Notes: generated from the sequence alone by a model not told the origin. DNA of 64,000 bases from Pseudomonas sp. CCI4.2 (GCF_034350045.1 NZ_CP133781.1:627001-691000), one strand, 5' to 3'; counted from the first letter of the stretch, positions 8,443 to 17,676 are shown. A program made the numbers and translations.

Positions 8443-8556
8443 ACTGAATTTGAAAAACGCTACAGCCCTATGGGCGCGGTATTATGCCTGCTTTGTCCGC
8501 AGGCATGAAAAGCCGCTCTGTCGGAACTGCTTATTTAAGTCGGTTGAGGAAAATGC
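8443..8556. promoter_or_regulatory. Divergent cobG / cobL promoter region with a palindrome
   Basis: This 114-bp gap separates the leftward cobG operon from the rightward cobL operon and must hold both promoters. It contains a perfect 8-bp inverted repeat, ATGCCTGC / GCAGGCAT with a 7-nt spacer, at 8484-8506, which could be an operator or a short hairpin. I see no cobalamin-riboswitch core (no B12-box-like sequence), and the region is too short for a full one. Confidence 0.5.
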
Positions 8557-9759
8557 ATGGCACCGTGGCTGACAGTCGTGGGAATCGGTGAAGAGGGCTT
8601 CAAAGGCCTGGGCAAGACGGCTCGCCACGCGCTGCTGGGCGCTGCTCACGTGTTTGGAAGCCAGCGTCAGCTGGATTTATTGCCTGCTTGTATTCGCGCT
8701 AAACGCAGCCTCTGGCCCAGTCCGTTCTCCCTGATCGCCGCCCTCGAACAACGCGGGACGCCGATTTGCGTCTTGGCGAGCGGCGATCCAATGCTGTTTG
8801 GGGTCGGCGCCAGCCTTGCACGGCAGGTCGATGCCGAGGAAATGCGCGTGCTGCCCTCGCCGTCGTCCTATTCCTTGGCTGCCGCCCGCCTCGGTTGGGC
8901 GCTGCAAGAAGTGGTCACGTTGTCGGTAGTCGCCCGGCCATTGGCAGCGTTGAATGCTCAATTCCATAACGGCGTGCGCTTGCTGGTATTAAGCAACGAC
9001 GGCAGTAGCCCCGCCGCAATTGCCGAGCTCATGCATGCCCGAGGCTATGGCCCAAGCCGCATTACAGTATTGGAGCATTTAGGCGCAGAGACTGAACGCC
9101 GCATCGAAGGGATCGCCAGCCAATGGATCGACCTGCCCATTGCCGCGCTGAATGTGGTTGCCATCGAATGCCGCGCCGACGTGGGCACACCGCGTTTGTC
9201 GATGCTGGCAGGCCTACCCGACAGCGCGTTCAAACACGACGGCCAGCTGACCAAGCGCGATGTTCGCGCCATCACCCTGGCCCGCCTCGCGCCAACGCCG
9301 GGTGAGTTGCTTTGGGACGTCGGCGCGGGCTGCGGCTCCATCGGCATTGAATGGATGCGCGCGCACCCAAGCTGCCGCGCGCTGGCCATCGAAGCCGATG
9401 AAGGCCGTCAGCTATTGATCGAGCACAACCGCGATGCGCTAGGCGTGCCGGGCTTGCAACTGATTCGCGGCCGAGCACCCAAGGTGTTGTTTGATCTGGA
9501 AACCCCAGATGCGATTTTCATCGGCGGCGGCGTCACTCGTCCCGGCGTACTCGACGTGTGCTGGCAAAAGCTGCGCTCAGGCGGGCGTCTGGTCGCGAAC
9601 GCGGTCACCCTGCAAAGCGAAGCCACGCTGGTGGTCTGGCGCGAGCAGTTCGGCGGCGAACTGACCCGCCTGCATGTGGCCCAGGCCAAGCCCCTGGGTG
9701 AATTCGACACCTGGCGCCAAGCCTTGCCCATCACCCTGCTCGAAGCGATCAAACCCTGA
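8557..9759 (+). CDS. cobL: Precorrin-6Y C5,15-methyltransferase (decarboxylating)
   Basis: The 400-residue bifunctional enzyme joins a CbiE-type methylase (about residues 1-200, with the VVGIGEEG start and [15 protein letters not shown] motif) to a CbiT-type methylase (from about residue 235, with the SAM-binding [18 protein letters not shown]). Together they add methyl groups at C5 and C15 and remove the C12 acetate carboxyl to give precorrin-8X, the substrate of CobH encoded just across the divergent promoter. The ATG at 8557 follows a GAGGA about 8 nt upstream. Its stop overlaps the cbiD start by one base, so cobL-cbiD-cobK form a tight operon. Confidence 0.95.
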   Translation: MAPWLTVVGIGEEGFKGLGKTARHALLGAAHVFGSQRQLDLLPACIRAKRSLWPSPFSLIAALEQRGTPICVLASGDPMLFGVGASLARQVDAEEMRVLPSPSSYSLAAARLGWALQEVVTLSVVARPLAALNAQFHNGVRLLVLSNDGSSPAAIAELMHARGYGPSRITVLEHLGAETERRIEGIASQWIDLPIAALNVVAIECRADVGTPRLSMLAGLPDSAFKHDGQLTKRDVRAITLARLAPTPGELLWDVGAGCGSIGIEWMRAHPSCRALAIEADEGRQLLIEHNRDALGVPGLQLIRGRAPKVLFDLETPDAIFIGGGVTRPGVLDVCWQKLRSGGRLVANAVTLQSEATLVVWREQFGGELTRLHVAQAKPLGEFDTWRQALPITLLEAIKP

Positions 9760-10847
9760 TGCGCGCCGAGACCGCCGAACAACCCGCGCCCCTGCGATCC
9801 GGTTACACCACCGGCAGTTGCGCGACGGCGACCTGTCTGGCGGCGGCGCGATTACTGTTAAAAGGCGAAATCAACGACGCGGTGCAAATCGTGTTGCCCA
9901 AGGGCAAGCACGTGCAGATGCGCTTGGAGTTTTGCCGGGTGTTTGCCGATGGCGCCGAAGCCGGGACGATCAAGGATGCAGGCGACGATCCCGACGTCAC
10001 TCACGGCGCCTTGGTGTTTTCTCGGGTGCGGCTGATCGCAGAATCCGGCGTGTGCTTTGTGGCGGGGCCAGGCGTCGGCACGGTAACCCGTCCGGGGCTG
10101 GTGCTTGCGGTGGGCGAGCCGGCGATAAACCCGGTGCCGCGCAAAATGATTACTGAACACTTGCTGCAACTGGCCCAGGCATCGAACTACACCGGTGGTT
10201 TCGAAGTGACACTGTGCGTCGAAGGCGGCGAAACCCTGGCCTTGAAAACCATGAACCCGCGCTTGGGCATTCTCGGTGGGCTGTCGATCCTGGGCACCAG
10301 CGGCATCGTTCGACCGTTTTCCTGCGCGGCGTACATCGCGTCGATTCATCAAGGCATCGACGTCGCAAAAACCAACGGCTATTTGCACATTGCTGCCTGT
10401 ACCGGCAACGCCAGCGAAGACACCATGCGCCGGGTCTACGACCTGCCGGAAATTGCCTTGATCGAAATGGGCGACTTTATCGGCGCCGTGCTCAAGCACC
10501 TGCGCAAAGTGCCGGTGGCCAAACTCAGCATCTGCGGCGGCTTCGGCAAAATCAGCAAACTGGCGGCGGGTCATATGGACTTGCACAGCCGCCACTCCAG
10601 CATCGACCTGCCGCAACTGGCCAATTGGGCCGCCACCCTCGGCGCCGACGACGCCTTGCAACAAGCGATCCGTGGCGCCAACACCAGCCAGCAGGCATTG
10701 GCCATGGCCAGCGCTGAGGGCATCGCGCTGGGGGATGAAGTGTGTCGTCACGCGTTACTGTTTGCCCAAAGCGTGGTGCCCAAAGAAGTGGACGTGGAAG
10801 TGTTCGCCATCGACCGCCAAGGCGGCATTGTTGGGCACGCCACGTGA
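9759..10847 (+). CDS. cbiD: CbiD-type precorrin-5 C1-methyltransferase
   Basis: The 362-residue protein carries the CbiD signature [13 protein letters not shown] at residues 9-21, plus the [23 protein letters not shown] and [12 protein letters not shown] segments of the family. CbiD methylates C1 with loss of the C20 fragment. It was defined in the anaerobic pathway, whereas the canonical aerobic pathway uses CobF at this step. No cobF is seen here, so CbiD presumably replaces it in this otherwise aerobic (CobG-containing) route, as is usual in Pseudomonas. The ATG shares a base with the cobL stop (TGATG) and the 3' end overlaps cobK by 4 bp. Confidence 0.95.
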   Translation: MRAETAEQPAPLRSGYTTGSCATATCLAAARLLLKGEINDAVQIVLPKGKHVQMRLEFCRVFADGAEAGTIKDAGDDPDVTHGALVFSRVRLIAESGVCFVAGPGVGTVTRPGLVLAVGEPAINPVPRKMITEHLLQLAQASNYTGGFEVTLCVEGGETLALKTMNPRLGILGGLSILGTSGIVRPFSCAAYIASIHQGIDVAKTNGYLHIAACTGNASEDTMRRVYDLPEIALIEMGDFIGAVLKHLRKVPVAKLSICGGFGKISKLAAGHMDLHSRHSSIDLPQLANWAATLGADDALQQAIRGANTSQQALAMASAEGIALGDEVCRHALLFAQSVVPKEVDVEVFAIDRQGGIVGHAT

Positions 10848-11584
10848 AGCGCCTGTTATTACTGGGCGGCGTGACCGACGCACTGGCCATCGCCCGTCGA
10901 TTGGGGCCGCAGCACATCTACAGCCTGGCCGGTGTGGGCCGGGTGCCAACTGACTTGACCTGCCATGTGCGTGTCGGCGGTTACGGCGGTGCCGAAGGAT
11001 TAGCGCAGTTTATTCGCGACGAAGGCATCGACTTGCTGCTGGACGCCACTCACCCTTATGCCGCACAAATCAGCCAGAACGCGGCGCGCGCGGCGCAACT
11101 CAGCGCTATCCCGTGCTGGGCCTTGCGCCGAACGGGGTGGCAAGCGCAAATAACCGATGACTGGCGTGAAGTTGCTGACTGGCCCGAACTGATCACCGCC
11201 CTCGTCCCGTTCAAACGCCCACTGTTCACCCTCGGCCGCGAACCCTTGCAGCACCTTCATGAAATACCAGCCCAGCAGTTCTGGACCTTGCGCGCATTGG
11301 AGAACACCGTCACCCACACCCCCGGCAATGACCGTTGCGACGTCATCGCCGCACGCGGGCCGTTTTTGCTGGAGGACGAACGCAGGTTATTTGCCAGCCG
11401 AAACATCGACGTCCTGATCAGCAAAAACAGCGGCGGCAGCGCCACCGAGGCAAAGCTTGAGGTGGCGCGAGAGCGTCGGATACCGGTGTTGATTTTGCGT
11501 CGGCCAGTGTTGCCGCAAGTGGATCTGGAATTTACCGAAGTCAGTGAACTGCTGGAGAAGTTAGTCCAAACCCAATTTCTGTAG
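10844..11584 (+). CDS. cobK: Precorrin-6A reductase
   Basis: This 246-residue protein reduces precorrin-6A to precorrin-6B with NADPH. Family marks are the N-terminal [14 protein letters not shown] loop, [14 protein letters not shown] near residue 65 and the C-terminal [18 protein letters not shown] motif. The start is the GTG at 10844, which overlaps the cbiD stop (GTGA); an upstream ATG at 10742 in the same frame would add 34 unlikely residues from within cbiD. The last codons are odd: the TAG stop (11582-11584) lies within a CTGTAGGAGC repeat arm, so a repeat element has probably fixed the present C-terminus. Confidence 0.93.
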   Translation: MKRLLLLGGVTDALAIARRLGPQHIYSLAGVGRVPTDLTCHVRVGGYGGAEGLAQFIRDEGIDLLLDATHPYAAQISQNAARAAQLSAIPCWALRRTGWQAQITDDWREVADWPELITALVPFKRPLFTLGREPLQHLHEIPAQQFWTLRALENTVTHTPGNDRCDVIAARGPFLLEDERRLFASRNIDVLISKNSGGSATEAKLEVARERRIPVLILRRPVLPQVDLEFTEVSELLEKLVQTQFL

Positions 11585-11652
11585 GAGCAACCGGTTGGCG
11601 AAGGTTGCAGAGTGTCAGGGTTGACGCTTTCCCGAATAAATTCGGTCCCACA
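11578..11652. repeat. REP-like element fused to the cobK stop
   Basis: It begins with CTGTAGGAGC, which supplies the cobK TAG stop, and ends with CCGAATAAATTCGGTCCCACAG, combining two repeat types seen throughout the window. Confidence 0.65.
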
Positions 11653-11968
11653 GAATTTGGCGATGCACCGATGCCTGTTAGAAGCACCGAAGGCTGTGAT
11701 CAGCCGAAATCTCTGTGTGTGGCTTGCCAACGAAAGCGTCATTGCAAGCGCACCATGTTTCAGGTCGACATCAGCAGTGCTATGACGGGCCTCTTCGCAG
11801 GCAAGCCTGCTCCCACATTATGAAATCGCAGAGCCGTTCCGGCCTCGCAGACCAACCAACGTTTGTATTTTCTTGGCCGCGGCATCTCGCCACGGGCGCT
11901 TTTTTTACTTATTCCGGCCATTCAGGCTAAATAGCGCCTTTGACGGCTTAATGAAACGGAAAGCACCC
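11585..11968. other. Gene-free region rich in REP-like repeats
   Basis: No gene is supported here. Repeat units are visible at 11578-11652 (a GTAGGAGC arm, then CCGAATAAATTCGGTCCCACA) and at 11791-11818 (CTTCGCAGGCAAGCCTGCTC). The last 100 bp presumably carry the promoter of the DUF2946/copper module, but no clear promoter was picked out. Confidence 0.55.
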
Positions 11969-12358
11969 ATGTCTCGACGCCGGTTGGCATTTGCCTGGAT
12001 TGCCTGCTTTGCAGTGTTTTTCAACATGTTCGCCATGCCGATGACCAGCGCTGCACCGAAAACTGTTGATGAAGCGTTGTTGTGGGGCAGCTTTTGTTCA
12101 GCAAGCGGCACTCGGCTGGTGGCGATTTCACTGGGCAAGACTGAACAAAGCCCTGCGCAGAAAGACGATCACGCCGCCATGCAGCATTGCTGGTGCTGCG
12201 CAGGTTCGGCGCCGCTGGTGTCTGTGCCATCCGGCTTCACCCCGTGGTATGCGCTGCAAGCCGAAACGACGCTAGCGCGCGAAGTTCAATCTCCAAGTGC
12301 ATTGTCCCCGCGCCAACAATGGCCGAGTCTCAACCCCCGAGCCCCTCCCCGCGTCTGA
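11969..12358 (+). CDS. DUF2946 family protein
   Basis: This protein of about 129 residues has an N-terminal membrane segment (FAWIACFAVFFNMFAMPMTS) that may be a signal anchor or cleaved signal, then a DUF2946-like body (PF11162) with a QHCWCCAG cysteine cluster near residue 75. DUF2946 genes commonly sit beside copper-handling genes in proteobacteria, and a PCu(A)C chaperone follows 70 bp downstream. The ATG at 11969 is favoured because CGGAAAG lies 7 nt upstream; an ATG at 11951 in frame is an alternative. Function is unknown; a role in copper handling is inferred from context and from the Cys/His content. Confidence 0.72.
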   Translation: MSRRRLAFAWIACFAVFFNMFAMPMTSAAPKTVDEALLWGSFCSASGTRLVAISLGKTEQSPAQKDDHAAMQHCWCCAGSAPLVSVPSGFTPWYALQAETTLAREVQSPSALSPRQQWPSLNPRAPPRV

Positions 12359-12428
12359 TCCGAAGCCAAAAAAGCGCTGCTGACCACAAGGTCCGGCGCA
12401 CCGGAATCGTTCACGCTGGAGAATCACC

Positions 12429-12899
12429 ATGATCAAGAAGATCCTTATTCTGGCCGCTTTGTGCCTGCCTGCCTGTTTCGCCAACGCCCATGACTCCATG
12501 GTCGGCGAGTTACACATCGCCCAGCCGTGGTCGATGGAGTTGCCGCCGAACGCGCCAACCGTCGCGGCATATTTCGTCATTCATAACACCGGCAAAACCG
12601 CTGACCGCTTGCTCAGTGTCGACAGCCCTGTCGCCGGCATGGCCGACCTGCATGAACACCTGATGCAAGAAGGCTTGATGAAGATGCAGGAAGTGCAAAG
12701 CGTCGACATCCCGGCCGGTGGTGAAGTGAAATTCGCGCCAATGGGCTATCACGTCATGCTGATGGACCTGAAAGACAAATCGAAGCTGATCGACGGCCAG
12801 CATTTTCCGCTGACGCTGCACTTCGAAAAATCGGGCAATGTAACCGTTGAGGTCGCCGTGCAAAAGCAGGCCCCCGACGACGCCATGCACGACCACTAA
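12429..12899 (+). CDS. Periplasmic copper chaperone PCu(A)C
   Basis: The 156-residue protein has a clear Sec signal peptide (IKKILILAALCLPACFANA, cleavage near residue 20) and a mature PCu(A)C domain (PF04314). The family's copper-binding residues are visible: the His/Met pair in LHEHLMQEGLMKMQ and HVMLM further on, matching the H(M)x10Mx21HxM pattern, plus a His-rich end (DDAMHDH). Such proteins bind Cu(I) in the periplasm and deliver it, for example, to cytochrome oxidase assembly. It lies between two DUF2946 genes, supporting a copper module. Spacing and orientation suggest one transcript with the neighbours. Confidence 0.92.
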   Translation: MIKKILILAALCLPACFANAHDSMVGELHIAQPWSMELPPNAPTVAAYFVIHNTGKTADRLLSVDSPVAGMADLHEHLMQEGLMKMQEVQSVDIPAGGEVKFAPMGYHVMLMDLKDKSKLIDGQHFPLTLHFEKSGNVTVEVAVQKQAPDDAMHDH

Positions 12900-12916
12900 T
12901 ACGTTGAACCTTTGAC

Positions 12917-13354
12917 GTGAGCCGCACTTGGCCCTGCGCCAGTTTCCCCCTGCGCCCTGTTAGAAACCGGGGCACATGGCTGAGTCTGTTCGCCATGTTG
13001 ATGATCTTTATCGGTCCGCTGATTTCTCAAGCGATGCCGATGGATCAACACGCCGCAATGTCGATGTCAGCCTCGATGCCCATGTCTGCATCCATGGACA
13101 TGGCGATTGAGGCGCCGGCCTGCCAAAGCGCCGATCTGGCATCGGTGGCGACCGATCATGTGATCTGGGCCAAGTGCGGGTATTGCACGCTGCTGTTCAG
13201 TTGCCCCGCCGTGCCGCAAGCGTTGGCCTTTATTGGGTCTTCACCGCCTAAACCCAGCAGCTTTTATCGCGCCGACTCCCAGCCAGGCCACGCCCGGCAA
13301 ACCACCTTCCCTCATGCCCGCAGCCGCGCCCCGCCGCTCTCGATCACACGGTAA
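12917..13354 (+). CDS. DUF2946 family protein, Met/His-rich
   Basis: This is a second, diverged DUF2946-type protein of 145 residues. After an N-terminal hydrophobic segment (LSLFAMLMIFIGPLISQAMP) it has a strikingly methionine-rich stretch (DQHAAMSMSASMPMSASMDM), a pattern common in proteins that contact Cu(I), then the CGYCTLLFSC cysteine cluster. The start is a GTG at 12917 with no clear ribosome-binding site; later ATG codons (about 12993) are alternatives. It follows the PCu(A)C gene by 17 bp. Exact function is unknown. Confidence 0.7.
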   Translation: MSRTWPCASFPLRPVRNRGTWLSLFAMLMIFIGPLISQAMPMDQHAAMSMSASMPMSASMDMAIEAPACQSADLASVATDHVIWAKCGYCTLLFSCPAVPQALAFIGSSPPKPSSFYRADSQPGHARQTTFPHARSRAPPLSITR

Positions 13355-13437
13355 AAACTCAATAAAGCGAACCGGCCAGTACCGAAAAGGTAACGGTGCC
13401 GGTCGATCCGTGTTTATCCCTGCCGGGAGCGCTGCAC

Positions 13438-14811
13438 ATGACTCAACCAAACGTGTCGTTCTACAACCTCGCCTGGCGTTGGCATTTTTATGCTGGGCTG
13501 TTCGTTGCACCGTTCATGATTCTGTTGTCGTTGACCGGGATTATTTACCTGTTCAAACCCCAGCTGGACAACCTGATGTACAGCGACTTGCTGTACGTCA
13601 CGCAGGGTCAGGAACTGCTCAGCGCCGATGCGCAACAGCAGCGGGTGAACGCCGTTTATCCACAGGCGCCTGTCAGCAAATACCTGCCACCGCTGAACGC
13701 GCAAGGCAGCGCGCAGTTCGTGATCCTGCAAGAGGGCCGCGAGCTGAATGTGTTTGTCGACCCCTATCGCGGCGAGATTCTGGGTACTCAAGACGGCAAA
13801 AATAACCTGCAAGCCCTCGCACGTTCGCTGCACGGCAAATTACTGCTGGGCAACGTCGGAGATCGGATCGTTGAGTTAGCCGCCGGTTGGGCTATCGTGC
13901 TGGTGGTCTCGGGGTTGTACTTGTGGTGGCCGCGCGGTGCCTCAATGGCCGGTGTGCTGTGGCCACGTTTGAGCAAACGGGGACGCGTGTTGTGGCGTGA
14001 TGTGCATGCGGTGACCGGTTTCTGGGGCGCCGTATTTCTGCTGTTCATGCTCCTGAGCGGCATGACCTGGACTGGCGTGTGGGGCAAGCAATTCGCCAAT
14101 GTCTGGAACACCTTCCCGGCGGTCATGTGGAATGACGTTCCCAAATCGAATCAGCAGGCGGGGGTACTCAATACACCTTCGCGACAAACCGTGCCGTGGG
14201 CACTGGAAAACACCCCGATGCCAGTGTCCGGCGAGCATGCCGAACACATGAACCATGGGGGCGGGATGTCAATGCCTGCGAACCCAACGCTGTCGCTGCA
14301 ACAGGTGGTAACCATTGCTACCGAGCGGCACATCGAACCGGGCTATAGCATCACCGCGCCCACCACTGCCGACGGGGTATTTACCATTGCCGTGTTCGCC
14401 GACGATCCCCGTCGCGACGCTACCCTGCATGTCGATCAATACAGCGGCAAGGTGCTAGCGGACGTCGGTTGGAAGGATTACAGCAACGTCTCCCGCGCCA
14501 CGGAATTGGGCGTGATGCTGCACGAAGGCAAGTTCTTCGGCTGGGTCAATCAACTGCTGATTCTGTTGATCTGCCTGATGGTACTGCTCAGTTCAATCAG
14601 CGGTTTGGTGATCTGGTGGAAGCGTCGCCCACAAGGGGGGCTGGGTGTTCCAGCGATGCGCCACGACCTGCCCCGCTGGAAAACCGCCATCGTGATCATG
14701 ATTGCTCTGGGGCTGGCGTTTCCGTTGGTGGGTATTTCGCTGGTGACCGTTTGGACGTTGGATTGGCTAGTGTTATCGCGAATTCAACGCCCCACTGCAA
14801 AACATGGCTGA
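13438..14811 (+). CDS. PepSY-associated TM helix protein
   Basis: The 457-residue membrane protein has four clear transmembrane regions: near residues 10-37 (WHFYAGLFVAPFMILLSLTG), 140-160, 190-215 and 365-385, with a further hydrophobic span at the C-terminus. This is the arrangement of PepSY_TM proteins (PF03929), which are often linked to metal or siderophore uptake and may act as inner-membrane reductases. A Met/His segment (HAEHMNHGGGMSMPAN) sits in the large periplasmic loop near residue 275, in keeping with a copper or iron role. The ATG at 13438 is favoured by GGGAG 7 nt upstream; an in-frame ATG at 13396 would add 14 residues. It lies 12 bp before the ABC genes. Confidence 0.85.
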   Translation: MTQPNVSFYNLAWRWHFYAGLFVAPFMILLSLTGIIYLFKPQLDNLMYSDLLYVTQGQELLSADAQQQRVNAVYPQAPVSKYLPPLNAQGSAQFVILQEGRELNVFVDPYRGEILGTQDGKNNLQALARSLHGKLLLGNVGDRIVELAAGWAIVLVVSGLYLWWPRGASMAGVLWPRLSKRGRVLWRDVHAVTGFWGAVFLLFMLLSGMTWTGVWGKQFANVWNTFPAVMWNDVPKSNQQAGVLNTPSRQTVPWALENTPMPVSGEHAEHMNHGGGMSMPANPTLSLQQVVTIATERHIEPGYSITAPTTADGVFTIAVFADDPRRDATLHVDQYSGKVLADVGWKDYSNVSRATELGVMLHEGKFFGWVNQLLILLICLMVLLSSISGLVIWWKRRPQGGLGVPAMRHDLPRWKTAIVIMIALGLAFPLVGISLVTVWTLDWLVLSRIQRPTAKHG

Positions 14812-14823
14812 TCCAAAAATTCC

Positions 14824-15600
14824 ATGACCGCTCTCACACTTAAAAACATCGCTTGGTCGTCCCAGGGCCATCAGCCGTTCGAACTGCGGGGGATAGAGCT
14901 GAAGGTGGCAGCCGGGGAGTTTGTGGGTTTGATCGGGCCTAACGGCAGCGGCAAGACCAGCTTGTTGCGCTGCGCCTATCGCTTCAGTCGCCCGACCATA
15001 GGGGACGTGCTGCTAGACCAGGCGGATGTCTGGCGACAGTCACCACGCTGGTGCGCCCAGCGAATGGCGGTGGTGTTGCAGGATTTTCCCGACGCCTTTG
15101 GCCTGACCGTTGCTGATGTGGTCGCCATGGGCCGCACGCCGCACAAAAGTATGTTCGAGGCCGATACCGCGCTGGACCGGCAGATCACCCAGCAAGCGCT
15201 GTTGTCGGTGGGCATGCACGGTTTCGAGCACCAGGCATTCGCCACGCTATCCGGCGGTGAGAAACAGCGCGTGGTTCTCGCCCGCGCCTTAGCGCAACAA
15301 CCCACCGTATTGATGCTCGACGAACCGACTAACCACCTTGACCCACGCTTTCAAATCGAACTGTTGCAACTGATCAAACGCTTGAGTATCGGGGTGTTGG
15401 CCAGCCTCCATGACCTCAACCTTGCCGCCGCGTTTTGTGATCGGCTGTACGTCATCAATCACGGGTGCATCGTCACCAGCGGCACGCCTGCTGAAGTACT
15501 CACCGTTGCATTGCTGCGCGACGTGTTCGGCGTCGAGGCGCTGGTCGACACCCACCCGTTGTCCGATCACCCACGAATTACCTGGATTACTCACCCATGA
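14824..15600 (+). CDS. ABC transporter ATP-binding protein, BtuD/FecE type
   Basis: The 258-residue ATPase has a Walker A motif (GPNGSGKTS, about residue 39), the ABC signature LSGGEKQRV and Walker B VLMLDEPTNHLD. It most resembles the FecE/BtuD group that powers uptake of siderophores, heme or vitamin B12. It overlaps the binding-protein gene by 4 bp. In P. aeruginosa PAO1 a comparable ABC set (PA2912-PA2914) follows the cob cluster, which suggests the substrate is a corrinoid, a cobalt complex or a siderophore; sequence alone does not decide. Confidence 0.9.
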   Translation: MTALTLKNIAWSSQGHQPFELRGIELKVAAGEFVGLIGPNGSGKTSLLRCAYRFSRPTIGDVLLDQADVWRQSPRWCAQRMAVVLQDFPDAFGLTVADVVAMGRTPHKSMFEADTALDRQITQQALLSVGMHGFEHQAFATLSGGEKQRVVLARALAQQPTVLMLDEPTNHLDPRFQIELLQLIKRLSIGVLASLHDLNLAAAFCDRLYVINHGCIVTSGTPAEVLTVALLRDVFGVEALVDTHPLSDHPRITWITHP

Positions 15601-16562
15601 AGTTGTTTTCTTTTCGGCCTATCAGCCTGGTCTTGGCGCTGCTCTCGACTATCACCCAGGCTTCGGCCGACACCACCCGTTACCCGCTAACGATTCAAAG
15701 CTGCAACCGCGCAGTGACCTTCGATAAAGCACCGCAGCACGCACTTAGCCATGACATCAACATGACCCAGATGATGCTTGCCCTTGGCTTGAAATCGAGC
15801 ATGGTCGGCTACAGCGGCATCACCGGGTGGAAAACGGTGACGCCGTCGATGGCAAAAATACTCGACGGCCTGCCAGAGCTTGCAAGCAAATACCCGTCGG
15901 TGGAAACCCTGCTCAACGCCAACGTCGACTTCTTTTTTGCCGGTTGGGATTACGGCATGCGGGTCGGCGGCGACCTCACCCCACAGACCCTCGCCCCACT
16001 GGGCATCAAGGTGTATGAGCTGACCGAATCCTGCGCGTTTGTGATGAAACGCCCAGCGGCGAGTCTTGACGACATGTACAACGACCTGCGCAATCTCGGG
16101 CGAATTTTCGATGTACAGGATCGCGCCAATCAGTTGATTGCGCAGATGCAGCAACGGGTCGCGAAGCTCAACGCGAGCTTGCCCAGCGACCGACCACGGG
16201 TATTTCTCTACGACAGTGGCGAGGACCGGGCCATGACCTCGGGGCGTCTGGCAATGCCCCAAGCACTCATCGAGGCGGCGGGCGGACGCAACGTCCTCGA
16301 CGACATCGACGCCAGTTGGACGCGGGTCAACTGGGAGAGCGTGGTAGAGCGCAATCCTGAAGTCATCGTTATCGTCGATTACGGCGACGTCACCGCCGAA
16401 CAGAAAGAACGTTTCCTGCTAAACAACCCTGCGCTGCAATCCATCGACGCGATCCGCAACAAACGCTTTATCGTGATCCCGTACGTCGCAGCTACGCCGG
16501 GGATCGACAATATTGAGGCGGTTGAAACCTTGGCCGCAGGCTTTCATGGCAAGCCGCTGTGA
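15597..16562 (+). CDS. ABC transporter substrate-binding protein, BtuF/FecB type
   Basis: This 321-residue periplasmic protein has a signal peptide (about residues 1-24, ending in TQASA) and the Fe/B12 periplasmic-binding fold: an N-terminal lobe with RAVTFDKAPQHALSHDINMTQMML, a long linking helix (SLDDMYNDLRNLGRIFDVQ) and a C-terminal lobe with AGGRNVLDDI and VVERNPEVIVIVDYG. These are typical of class III binding proteins for siderophores, heme or cobalamin. Two cysteines (QSC and ESC) are present in the mature part. It overlaps both the upstream ATPase and the downstream permease by 4 bp. Placing the binding protein between ATPase and permease is less common than permease-first orders. Confidence 0.9.
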   Translation: MKLFSFRPISLVLALLSTITQASADTTRYPLTIQSCNRAVTFDKAPQHALSHDINMTQMMLALGLKSSMVGYSGITGWKTVTPSMAKILDGLPELASKYPSVETLLNANVDFFFAGWDYGMRVGGDLTPQTLAPLGIKVYELTESCAFVMKRPAASLDDMYNDLRNLGRIFDVQDRANQLIAQMQQRVAKLNASLPSDRPRVFLYDSGEDRAMTSGRLAMPQALIEAAGGRNVLDDIDASWTRVNWESVVERNPEVIVIVDYGDVTAEQKERFLLNNPALQSIDAIRNKRFIVIPYVAATPGIDNIEAVETLAAGFHGKPL

Positions 16563-17578
16563 ACCGAGAGCACTCCTATAACCTGCTGATGCTGGGCCTG
16601 AGCGCCGTGCTGTTGGCCTCCTGCGTGTTGTCGCTGGGATTTGGTGCGGCACCCGTGCCGGCGCAGATTGTCTGGCAAATCCTCCTGCACAAGCTGTTCG
16701 GTTTGGGCCCCGAGATACCGAGTTGGAGTGCGGGCCAAGAGCACATCGTTTGGCTGATTCGGGTGCCGAGAATGTTACTCGGCGCAGTGGTCGGCGCGGG
16801 GTTGGCGTTGACCGGCGCGGTGCTGCAAGCGGTGACCCGCAATCCGCTGGCCGACCCGCATTTATTGGGTGTGACGTCAGGCGCGACACTGGGCGCGGTG
16901 ATTGTGGTGTTGCATGTCGGCGAGGTCATCGGCCTGATGACCTTGCCCCTCGCAGCGTTCATTGGTGCGTTGTGCAGCATGGTGATGGTCCTCGCCATCG
17001 CCAACCGCCACGGCCGTCTCGACAGTGACCGCCTGCTGTTATGCGGCATCGCCGTCTCGTTCGTAATGATGGCATTGGCCAATTTGCTGTTGTTTATGGG
17101 CGACCATCGCGCCAGTTCGGCGGTGATGTTCTGGATGCTGGGCGGTTTGGGTCTGGCGCGCTGGCAACTGCTTGGCATTCCGGCGCTGAGCGTGCTGATC
17201 GGGCTGGGCTTGTTGTTGAGCATGGCCAGGGCGCTGAACGCTTTGATGGCAGGCGAACAAACCGCTGTCACGTTGGGGCTGAACGCACGCAACGTGCGAA
17301 TAAAAGTCTTTTTGATTGCATCACTGATGACAGGCGTCATGGTCTCAATCAGCGGCTCAATTGGGTTCGTCGGCCTGATGGTGCCGCACGTAGCCCGCCG
17401 TCTGGTGGGCGCCGAGCACCGTCGGCTGCTTCCAGCCTGCGTGTTGATGGGCAGCATTTTCCTGGTCTGGGTCGATGTTGCCGCACGCACGTTGATTGCG
17501 CCGGAAGACCTGCCCATCGGCGTTGCCACCGCGGCCATCGGTGGTTTGTTTTTTATTGGGCTCATGCGCAAGCGCTAA
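16559..17578 (+). CDS. FecCD-type ABC transporter permease
   Basis: The 339-residue integral membrane protein belongs to the FecCD/BtuC permease family (PF01032), with about ten hydrophobic spans. Diagnostic motifs are RVPRMLLGAVVGAGLALTGAVLQAVTRNPLADPHLLG near residue 65 and GSIGFVGLMVPHVARRLVGAEHRRLLP near residue 265, the latter being the cytoplasmic coupling region. The start is a GTG at 16559 overlapping the binding-protein stop (GTGA). It completes the ATPase / binding protein / permease set. No TonB-dependent outer-membrane receptor gene is seen next to it. Confidence 0.93.
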   Translation: MNREHSYNLLMLGLSAVLLASCVLSLGFGAAPVPAQIVWQILLHKLFGLGPEIPSWSAGQEHIVWLIRVPRMLLGAVVGAGLALTGAVLQAVTRNPLADPHLLGVTSGATLGAVIVVLHVGEVIGLMTLPLAAFIGALCSMVMVLAIANRHGRLDSDRLLLCGIAVSFVMMALANLLLFMGDHRASSAVMFWMLGGLGLARWQLLGIPALSVLIGLGLLLSMARALNALMAGEQTAVTLGLNARNVRIKVFLIASLMTGVMVSISGSIGFVGLMVPHVARRLVGAEHRRLLPACVLMGSIFLVWVDVAARTLIAPEDLPIGVATAAIGGLFFIGLMRKR

Positions 17579-17676
17579 GTCTTCGGACCGATCCTACCTT
17601 CGAAACTCAAAAATCGACCAGCTGAATATCCATCGACCGACAGACACGGGCTATTAGCAGTGACTTCATGGCTGGG

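Noticed and set aside
8443..8556. Cobalamin riboswitch ahead of the cob operons
   Set aside because: I looked for the conserved B12-box and core on both strands; neither is visible, and 114 bp shared by two divergent promoters is too short for a full element.
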